Part shown: positions 56,255 to 64,000 of the stretch, piece by piece
Layout of the letters: every line of letters begins with the position of its first letter
Position numbering within the stretch: the stretch's first letter is position 1
Program-made: the position numbers and the translations under genes
Origin: Magicicada septendecula
Taxonomy: Eukaryota > Arthropoda > Insecta > Hemiptera > Cicadidae
Assembly (NCBI GenBank): GCA_034769895.1
Contig: CM068370.1
Coordinates: 41,204,344-41,268,343, forward strand
DNA: 64,000 bases
Direction of reading: 5' to 3'
The notes under the pieces: generated by a model
Told to the model about the DNA's origin: nothing
Database searches by the model: none
The model's input: the letters and a program-made list of their open reading frames with translations, nothing else

Positions 56255-56466
56255 TATTATTATCGGATCCTTCAGTCTTTCGACTGGTTTGTACCCTCCC
56301 CGCATATACCCGTGGTGCGTGTGTTACGGTGTCTTTCACAGGTATATGGGACCTACAGTTTAACGCCGGATCCGAACGGCATAGTTGAGGATGGTTTATA
56401 CTAGGCAGGATACCTCTCGCTGGTTTGCCATTACCTTGCGAGGGGGAACGGTCGTATCTAAATCAG
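56255..56466 (-). mobile_element. tRNA-derived SINE, copy 3 (5'-truncated)
   Basis: The same body and AATAATAATA tail as copies 1 and 2 but the tRNA head is absent; the copy begins at TCTGATTTAGATACGAC. The exact 12-bp target duplication AAGCTAAAATAT lies at 56243-56254 and 56467-56478, so the truncation arose at insertion, as in LINE-driven transposition. Confidence 0.87.
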
Positions 56467-56744
56467 AAGCTAAAATATAACTGGTTGTATAATCTTGTAC
56501 CGTATGAAAATTTAAAAATAGAATTATAGAATTTTGTTTTCCTATATGTAGACCGATAAGTCTAAACAGCGCTTTATTTCTGGTATAATTGAGTGCTGAA
56601 ACTTGTACAGACTTTCGGGCACTCATCCGTGTTAATTGGTTGTATGTTTATTGTGTCTGAAGCCTAAAGATATCCATCCGGCTGTTTGTTCCAGCGTGGT
56701 TAGTTGTAAAACTTTATTTGAGGAAAACGTTTTATGGAACAAAA

Positions 56745-56967
56745 CTTCATCATCATCATCATCTTCACGGAGTAAACCAAGGATGGTTTGTTCCGGTCTC
56801 AAATAGGCAAAGATTAGAGCTGGTCACTCCAGCGCTTCCTCGGACGACCCACACCTCTCCGTCCCCTCGGCTTATAGTTCCAGAGTTGTTTGGGGATGCG
56901 GCAGTCATCCGTTCGGGAAAGGTGTTCCCACTAATTCAGCCGATACTGGGCGATCCGTCCGGCTAGT
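56745..56967 (-). mobile_element. LINE 3' end
   Basis: Minus strand reads WEHLSRTDDCRIPKQLWNYK, PRGRRGVGRPRKRWSDQL then stop, followed by a short 3' region and a TGATGATGATGATG tail. This is the usual last stretch of an insect LINE protein. Only about 220 bp are kept, a severe 5' truncation. The fragment at 228-955 shares this 3' region. Confidence 0.78.
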
Positions 56968-56999
56968 CCTTATTTGAGGCAATTTAGTAGAAAATATGT

Positions 57000-57606
57000 C
57001 CCCTGGATATGTTACTAGCATATCGCAGGGTAAAACGTATGGTGGGGCTGCCACCTTCAGGCTTAACGTCCAGCCCCGATTTTCTGTCTAGGTGTTCCCC
57101 CATAAACTGGCTGTCTTACCAGACTAAAGAGACCAGTTTTCCCTGTTAAGATATCCATAAGGATCTTTAATGTGGTGGTTTCTCCTTGCCTCCCACATCC
57201 TACGTCGTTGACCAATGAAAGGTCATCCGCCTTTAGGGGCAATTTCTCAGAGGAAGGGAAAGAGGGTGCCCTAACCTCTATTTGACAATGACAAGTAGAG
57301 GAGGGACAGCCTTATACCGGCTGTCACTCGGTCTCCAGTGCCGCGTTAGCCACCTGTAGGTGTTACCCATCCCCCACCACTCGGAGGTATACGGCATTAC
57401 TCATCCTCTACAGTACTTTGGGGGACTGGAGCAAAACTTGAATGTTCAAATCCAATGAACGAAACTAAAACGTGACATGTTTACAAATTTTATCAGAAAC
57501 TATTACATCGGAACGTCCTGGGAATTTTCCTTTAATGCCCACGTCTTTTGTTTCTCGTAAGGCATTAAAGTTGTGTCTCACGTATTGGTTCAAGCGGTGT
57601 AGAGAC
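57000..57606. other. G/C-richer segment, probably old repeat
   Basis: 57030-57440 is more GC-rich than its surroundings and contains text such as GGCAAGGAGAAACCACCAC (minus strand), which looks like untranslated LINE sequence, but I cannot support a family. No open frame. Confidence 0.3.
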
Positions 57607-57850
57607 ACAGTGGAACCTCAATAACACGAATTTCAAGGTGATTATAAAAAATTCGTGGTCTATGACCGAAATCGATCGAATTTAAGAATGCGAGTAATTA
57701 ATACTTTATTATAAATCATCTGTGTGGTACCTTTAGGTTATTAACAAGGCATACACTACAATAGAAGATTGAGATTATAGGTACCATTAGTAAACAATAA
57801 GTGTATGTATATTATATAAATACATCACATTATCATTAGTAACGATTTCA
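57607..57850 (+). mobile_element. Tigger-like end joined to a dispersed repeat
   Basis: CAGTGGAACCTCAATAACAC at 57608 resembles a Tigger terminus. From 57656 the sequence GGTCTATGACCGAAATCGAT onward matches 62681-62860 for about 190 bp at roughly 85% identity (shared GGTACCTTTAGG, CACTACAATAGAA, TTGAGATTATAGG, TTAGTAAACAATAAGTGT). This copy lacks the CTGACGA box that precedes the match at 62673. Confidence 0.5.
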
Positions 57851-57995
57851 GCTTTAGAAACCGCACAAACGTGAAATTTTTCAACTACATTGATGTACTT
57901 ACTTTCTTCTGTTCATACGATCCCAATCAATACAGTAACAATTCTTATGCATTAAATGATGTACGTAATTTGGTCTTATTTTTCTAAGTTTTTTC

Positions 57996-58870
57996 ATCAT
58001 CATCATCATCATCATCACCACCACCACCACCACTCCAAGGACTAGGCCTTAGACCTGTTCCGGAACCCATCTCCTCCTCGATCTACTGACATCTCTCTTC
58101 CCAGTAGGGTGATAACCAAAGGCAGCCACAGGTAGACGGATATCAGGCATTCGATTCAAGTGTTCATACCACCTCCTTCTGTGGTCTTCAAACCTCTGGT
58201 GCAATGATGCTGTGTTTAAATCGCGTCTAATATCCTCGTTCCTTCTCCGATCCAAGAGAGAACTACCTTGCGTCCCTCTCAGAAATTTAATTTTGGCGGC
58301 CTGAATTCTCTGCATGTCCCTTTTACCAAGAATGCATGTCTCAATAGCATCCAGAAATGTGGGAACAGCCACAGTTTTATAAAATTTCATTCGGGTATCC
58401 TTCCGTGTTTTATTTTTCAGGTACCTATGAATCGTTCCACAGATGCGTCTAAATTTTGTTAGTTTACTATCCCAAACAATATCACTTCCGTATGAGGTAT
58501 TACAACCCAGGTAGGCCTAACTAAAATAAGTAACCTGATCCAAAATCTGATTATTCACGACTATCTTAGTTCTTATAGGATACCTGCCTTGAAGAGCCAT
58601 CGTTTTAGATTTTTTAGCAGAGATCTGTAGCCCATATCTTGTATGATGCTATTGAACGTAAATATCGCCCGCTGTAACTGGTCTTCTGTTTTCTGCGTCA
58701 TTACCATGTCATCTGCATAAAGCAATGCATTCATATGGATATTTCGCTGAAGTGACATTCCCGAGTCAATTTTAGCTGTCCATCGCCGAAATATGTCGTC
58801 CATGTAGATATTAAAAGTGTCGGTGAAATAGGGCACCCTTGTGTCACACCTTTATTTGTAGGAATAGCCT
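57996..58870 (-). mobile_element. LINE 3' fragment with RT active site
   Basis: Minus strand, in order: FNIYMDDIFRRWTAKIDSGM, then NALLYADDMVMTQKTEDQLQ (YADD is the RT catalytic box), FTFNSIIQDMG, then MKFYKTVAVPTFLDAIETCI, LGKRDMQRIQAAKIKFLRGT, DRRRNEDIRRDLNTASLHQR, EDHRRRWYEHLNRMPDIRLP and SRSRRRWVPEQV. The 3' end is a GGTGGTGGTGATGATGATG tail. A few frameshifts between the YADD part and the C-terminal part disable it. It is cut off at the 5' side at about 58870, close to the long inverted repeat that follows. Confidence 0.85.
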
Positions 58871-58904
58871 AAGTTTTTTCAGCAAAGGTTTTTTTAACAT
58901 TAAT

Positions 58905-59822
58905 GCGCCTACTTTTTAATTAAAAATTCGTCTACCAGTTTGTCCGACGTAAAAGCTACCGGTCATCACCTATTCAAAAAGAATGCATTTAAAATTGTTA
59001 AAATGTGACGAAGCGCGGAAAGAAAGTATCAGAGCCGAAAGCTTTCCTCGTTTACTCGGAATCCGTATTATTATTATTTGGAACCCGTTTGTGTCAGCGT
59101 TAAGAATCTGTCGCCTTAATGAACAAGTCACTCGACTGACGCTCGAGACTAACCGTTCGTTGTTTATTTTCAACAAGAATCCCATTTAGATAAATTAGAT
59201 ACAGTTTAGAGGAAAACGCTGGTACAAATTCCACATTCACCTCTAGAGATTATGCATTGTTAGTTGAGAATGAAGTGCCAGTGCGGATGCGCATCAGTCG
59301 TATATACAATTCAAACTCTGAAGAAAGTGAACAAGTTGACGGTTATTTAAACAGTCTTTTTCATTCTCTTTAATGGGTCCACAGGTTACATTCACCTTTA
59401 GAATCCTTCCTTTTCTCCGAGCTTCACATATAAACGAGCGCACACATACGTTCACGAGCCGGTGTTGTGTCTTAAATTGAGTGGGAGAAAAATTGATCTT
59501 AAATGTTCACTAGAATTTGCTTTCCCTCCGCATATAGGGTATACGTGTTTTTTAGATACACCGCACTGCAATGACTTAATCTTTCGTGTATCTTCTGAAG
59601 TGCAAGATGATTGACAAATGTTTGTAACAATGATAATGGCTACTTTTTGTACTCTCCAAGGTAGTTGAGAGTCAGGAAGGAAGTGCGTTGCTGAGATTGA
59701 CATGAGTTTGTTTAAATGTTGTCGAAATCGACGAAAAACACCATTATTTTTTAATATATAATGACCGGTAGCGTTTACGTCGGACAAACTGGTAGACGAA
59801 TTTTTAATTAAAAAGTAGGCGC
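58905..59822. mobile_element. 918-bp unit with 63-bp inverted ends encoding a GIY-YIG-like peptide
   Basis: 58905-58967 and 59760-59822 are inverted copies with about one mismatch (GCGCCTACTTTTTAATTAAA and CGTCTACCAGTTTGTCCGAC). Read outward, each arm translates as MTGSxYVGQTGRRIFN. YVGQTGR is the second half of the GIY-YIG nuclease motif as it appears in Penelope-like elements. No target duplication is clear. It may be a DNA transposon with long terminal repeats or inverted Penelope-like debris. The interior has no recognised protein. Confidence 0.5.
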
Positions 59823-60351
59823 TTTAGAGAGATTTTTTCTAATTCAAAAGTAGGAAGGTTCTTATCAAAGCTCTCGACGGGGGCTGCCCAGTTCATTAGT
59901 TAACCATGTTGGCTACTACTGACGTGTATTTTATTTTTCAAAACCTTAATTAAGAATTTAAAGAGCACTTTACTTTTTCGTTTTACTAGGACATAACTTG
60001 AAGTTAACGCGCAGGAGACGGTATTCCCAACGAAAGTGTAACCGCATTAATTGGAAATCAGATCTCAAGAAATGCTACGGTTCATCTTACACTGAACAGT
60101 CTGTAAGGTGAGTTGCGATATTCGTGAAGATCATTTCTAAAAACTGGTCGGAAATTTCCATGGGATCACGCGAGCTGCTGGCTGCGTGGAGACAATGTGT
60201 AGGTAATTGCCAGGTGGCCATTTGGATAATTTGACGCACATTCCGTGTCAGTTGCAAGCACTCTGTCCGGCCTCCGTCCTCTGCTCCGTTTCATTTTTAA
60301 CGTAAACCATTAACATAGATATTTTTGCTACGTGAATCTAGTATATTGTTA
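59823..60351. other. unassigned sequence
   Basis: Nothing recognisable. Confidence 0.3.
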
Positions 60352-60900
60352 CAACGGTCTCACTGATCGTCGTATGACACAGTGGAAAACAAAATAAAGA
60401 CACCAATTAAGTCACTAATCACCAGTTTTAATTATCACAATTAATAACACGTAATCGACTCGTACAATAATTCCAGTTAGATTTGTCCATACGCAATAAT
60501 AATGTCAAATAATAGAGTTCCACACAATTTATACACAATAACACATCACACAGTACTTCGACAAACACTCGATCCGCGCTAAGGAAAATCGCTCACAAAA
60601 CTGATTCGACAACGCCGCGGCCTTGACTGAGGCAACACCTGCCACACTGGACGGAGGGTGGGTGGACAATGTTCTGGGCTGTTCCATAGGTTTCTCGTTA
60701 CAATATGTTTGCTGTATGTGTATTCGTAAACGTATAGGTAAGGTTTCCCTGATAAAAAAAGGAGAAAAGATGTAGCTCGCTCGACCAGAAGGATGACATT
60801 CGGAATCCTCTGATCTAATAATCTGTTCTTAATAGCGCGGCACTTCCTGACATAGACTCTGTGCACCAATCAGATCGCATCGTTAGTAATATGAGCGTGT
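60352..60900. mobile_element. LTR-like dispersed repeat, third copy
   Basis: TTGTTACAACGGTCTCACTG, ACAGTGGAAAACAAAATAAA, GACACCAATTAAG and TTTGTCCATACGCAATAATA match the copy at 30728-31231. The right end is unclear; similarity fades after about 60600. Confidence 0.5.
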
Positions 60901-61377
60901 TGCGTTCACGTTGCCACAATTAGTATTCACAACCGTAGCTTATCTCCTTCAATGGAACCGACCAAATTATGTACAGAAATATGTCAACAACGTTAAGTAA
61001 CCGATGGGGGATGAAAGATTAATTACTACTGATAACAGTTGCTTTGATGCCGACTGACAGTCTTCTGAGTGAGGAAGCTATGCCGTCAGCACAGACAGTT
61101 CTGAAGCGCGTCGTTGTGGCTCCGAATCTGTCTCAGGTCTGTCGTCTTCACAAAGCCAGCTGGACTCTGGGCCTATCCGCACTGATGAGTCCGCGACCTC
61201 ATCAGCCAGGAAAATTACAGCGATCAGAGCCAACCACGTCGTCCAAATTATCCATGTGTACTGATGTATTCTGACCTATATCAATCCTTTTTTTTGACAT
61301 ATAAAAATCTTAGGTTACAGTAACAAACCCAAAATAAAATGATTTAAATATTATTCTTTATTGCTTATTTTAACGTG
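60901..61377. other. unassigned sequence
   Basis: No gene-like frame or repeat match is supported. Confidence 0.3.
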
Positions 61378-61586
61378 TTTCGTCGTCGTTGTTGTTGTTA
61401 TTGTTGTATTCGTCGTCGTCGTTATTATTGTTGTTGTTGTTGTTCTCCTCCTCCTCCTCCTCCTCCTCCTCCTCCTCCTCCTCCTCCTCCTCCTCCTCCT
61501 TCTTCTTCTTCTTCTTCTTCTTCTTCTTCTTCTTCTTCTCCTTCTCCTTCTCCTTCTCCTTCTCCTTCTTCTTCTTCTTCTTCTTT
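61378..61586. repeat. compound trinucleotide microsatellite
   Basis: About 65 bp of GTC/GTT-type repeats pass into about 18 CTC/TCC units, then about 13 TTC units, then CTTCTC hexamers and again TTC. Long frames across it give only poly-R, poly-L, poly-S/P or poly-K/E peptides. Confidence 0.95.
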
Positions 61587-62672
61587 TGGCTATAGACCTT
61601 ACAATCCGTTTTGCACTCCTTGGTCCGAGCATGTTTTTTTTGGTCTTCCAATATTCCGCCGTCCTATCTGCATCCGGCTCTTTTTATTGAGCGTGCCAGT
61701 AAGCAAAATAACCTCCGACCGCGTTACAAGGGCTGTGCAGGGAAAGGTCGGTGATGGGCTGCTTCCGACCTCGCAGGATTTTTGTAAGGTTTCCTTCCCT
61801 AGACTAAGTTGGTCTACGCCGACCTCCGGAGTGCCATCGACCCCTCAAATGACGATGAAAGCATTAGTGAGGATAGGTAGAGTACTTGGGTCGTTGTGGG
61901 ACACACTTCGTCTGGCTGCTCGGTTGAGACCTGTCCGGCAAGGGTGGTCGTACCAGTAGCTACGCTACCACCGGCATAGCTCTCAACCTCATCAGAGCAC
62001 GCAAACCTCCTCGCCCGCACGGTAAGGCGGTGTCCCTTGAGGAGGTTTTTAGCCTGTTCTGCCTACATTATCTTAACGGTTCTCCTTTTAATTCTAAGTT
62101 ATTCTTTAGTGAAAAATTTCTTTAGTTAAATTTTATTGACAAATCTACGTCTTTGTGTCACTTATATCTTCTCTTCAGCTTCATTTTGAGAATACGCGTA
62201 TATTCAATTTGTCTGTAATCTGCGCATTAGAAATTCCGATCACTCTAGAACATCGTTTAACCAGACTATAACCAGTGCATTTGTACAGCATGAATGTGAC
62301 TGGCATTTTTTTTTCTTCATTAGACACGATTCACTCCCATCATGGTACGGCGGGGGGGGGGGATATTAATTTTACAAAATGTTGTCACTGTACTTTTACG
62401 TCAACGTTTTCCTAATGTTGCACACGGACCGTCTTATACACCGCCTTGCACCCAGTTTAAGCACCGTAACATTCACAAATAGTTCATAGCCTAAAGATAC
62501 CATACTTATACAATAAAGTTTTAATTACTACATTCTTAAACACGATCGATTTCTCGAGGAAATTTGGACACCGACGTACGTATCACGTTCGTTTATCAAT
62601 GTCTACGAATTCGTTTTTGTAAATAGTGCCTGTTTTACGATATTGTGACCGAAAGTGCACAGTGTATATGAC
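61587..62672. other. unassigned sequence, first 450 bp GC-richer
   Basis: 61600-62045 is GC-rich with phrases such as CTACCACCGGCATAGCTCTC that look like LINE leader sequence, but I cannot support a family. 62350-62362 is a G-run. No gene is seen. Confidence 0.3.
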
Positions 62673-62865
62673 CTGACGATGGTCTATGACCGAAATCGAT
62701 CGTGTTTAATTATGTGAGTAATTAAAACTTTATTGCAAATCATATGTATGGTACCTTTAGGGTATGAACAATAAATACACTACAATAGAAAATTGAGATT
62801 ATAGGCGCCATTAGTAAACAATAAGTGTGTGTATATTATAAATACATCACATTATCATCATTCAC
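62673..62865 (+). mobile_element. dispersed repeat starting in a hammerhead-like core (J)
   Basis: 62673-62704 reads CTGACGA, T, GGTC-TAT-GACC, GAAA, TCGA, TCG. The CUGANGA box, a perfect four-pair stem II, GAAA, A15.1/U16.1 and GUC-like spacing (UC then G) are present. Stem I is weak. The 190 bp after it recur at 57656-57850. This is a second sequence family with the same kind of core as pairs A-F. Confidence 0.5.
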
Positions 62866-63422
62866 AAACAGCATAAGCGAAGTAATTTTAAAACTAACGT
62901 ATACAAATTTATCACGTGCAAAAATTACTCTTCCAAATCTAAGTGAGTTCGATGAAACTGTTTTATTTACTTTTTTTATACAAAATACAGTACTATACAA
63001 TGATCTAGATGTATTCAGTAAGAAATTTCATTATTTCTTAATGTGGGATGAATTGTTGATTTTGTAAAGTAAGTGATTTTTATCAACTCTCTAAGCTGTG
63101 CTGCGTATGGCTTTAAGCACAGTGGATTGTCAGTAGTCGTGTTGTTATCATTGATAAGAATAAAGTGGATCATTAATCTCATAATGTGGTTTTACACGCA
63201 TGGTTGTCGTTCCACTACACACATACACCATCATCTTCATCCTATAGCTTATCCAGCAATCTGTAGTCGCATGAGGACCACGGGACGCCTCACATCAGTT
63301 GTCATCTAACTTAACGGATAATACGGTTTCGCCTGTTCCATCTTCATTTTACTGTCATCTTTTCGAGATGCTTCTATTCCTCTTCTACCTTTGATTGTAT
63401 ATTTCATTATTTTCATTTCAAA
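62866..63422. other. unassigned AT-rich sequence
   Basis: Short open frames only, none recognisable. Confidence 0.3.
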
Positions 63423-63665
63423 GAGTCAAAGGATGCACCCTAAGAGATCACATAAGAAATGCAGACACAAGGCGAGAGCTGAATGTATACTTCATAAACG
63501 ATAAAATTAAACAAAATAAAGAAAACTGACACAACACATAAATAAAATGGGTGACTCATGAATACCAAAAAAGATAATCCAGTATAAGCCTCTTGGAGAA
63601 GAAGATAGAGGCAGACCAAGAAAACGGTGGCTGTGAAGACGAAACAGGCTGCAAGCCTAATCCTT
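63423..63665 (+). mobile_element. LINE 3' fragment
   Basis: Plus strand: VKGCTLRDHIRNADTRRELN, VYFINDKIKQNKEN, KWVTHEYQKR, then in shifted frame YKPLGEEDRGRPRKRWL and RRNRLQA, with GATGTGAAGAAGAAGA at the end. The pattern GCTxxDxIRNxDIRxELN ... GRPxKRW is a common insect LINE C terminus. Stops and a frameshift are present, and it is strongly 5'-truncated. Confidence 0.75.
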
Positions 63666-64000
63666 GATGTGAAGAAGAAGATTATTTGTTTCACTAACCT
63701 CCTCTAGTTCATTCAGTTTATATGATATTTTTCCACATTGCTATATACCCATTATGTCTCTCGCCTCTAAACGTTCCCACTTCTCTAACGCCTTTGAAAC
63801 CGTCATTCATCTAATTTGTTCTTGGCCCTCCTTCTGCTCTGTGACTTGTGGCGTCCACTGTACAATTCTTTTCACCGCGTCTGTTCTTCTTCGTTCTTTT
63901 CTTGTGCCTGAACCACGCTACTCTCTCTACTTTGATAAATATCACTGTGATGGCACTATGTTATTGCACAAAATTGGATGAAGAAGAAGAGGTAGTCATT
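63666..64000. other. unassigned sequence
   Basis: A 75-residue frame at 63754-63981 has no recognisable similarity. The window ends in a short GAAGAAGAAGA run. Confidence 0.3.

Noticed and set aside
61351-61959. Frames with poly-R, poly-L, poly-S or poly-K/E
   Set aside because: Translations of the compound trinucleotide tract; the non-repetitive tail has no family resemblance.

Overview
The window is repeat-dense animal DNA, AT-rich outside the repeats, and I find no convincing host gene in it. The mix of elements (mariner, hAT, PIF/Harbinger and Tigger transposons, several LINE 3' ends, a tRNA-headed SINE, Ty3/Gypsy LTR elements, and elements with hammerhead-ribozyme-like cores) fits a large insect genome. 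A polyneopteran such as a stick insect, cockroach or termite is my guess; that is inference, not something the sequence proves.

Layout. 0.2-0.96 kb: LINE 3' fragment. 1.08-10.59 kb: a young LTR element on the minus strand with two near-identical 2.9-kb LTRs, a gag frame and no visible pol. 10.8-16.83 kb: about 114 copies of a 53-bp satellite, flanked on both sides by pieces of a hammerhead-bearing element. 17.2-18.8 kb: LTR-like dispersed repeat. 19.2-19.6 kb: inverted hammerhead-like pair. 20.1-20.9 kb: Tigger remnant. 20.97-30.31 kb: a hAT-like element split by a young 8.5-kb Ty3/Gypsy element (gag and pol on the minus strand, GTTT target duplication). 30.57-33.1 kb: CA microsatellite, second LTR-like repeat, second inverted hammerhead pair, a ~298-bp tandem repeat. 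34.9-42 kb: three more inverted hammerhead pairs, a Tigger and a Harbinger element, one pair lying inside the Harbinger end. 42-52 kb: three LINE 3' fragments, two hAT-like elements, a deleted mariner, a SINE. 55-64 kb: two further SINE copies, a sixth inverted pair, more LINE ends, a long inverted repeat carrying a GIY-YIG-like peptide, and a long compound trinucleotide tract.

Main discovery. At least six loci carry the same architecture: two hammerhead-ribozyme-like cores (CTGANGA, stem II, GAAAC, usually then GTC or GTT) facing away from each other in a large inverted repeat. Two of them are bounded by exact 11-bp target duplications, so they are mobile units. The best one (41082-41644) keeps all three stems of a type I hammerhead with a minimal stem III, the form known from Penelope-like elements and retrozymes. 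The 53-bp satellite aligns with the stretch just outside the hammerhead core in the element at 39332-39649, so the 6-kb satellite appears to have grown inside one of these elements. Its 114 units have no net length change, and about 29 units were later duplicated as a 1537-bp block.
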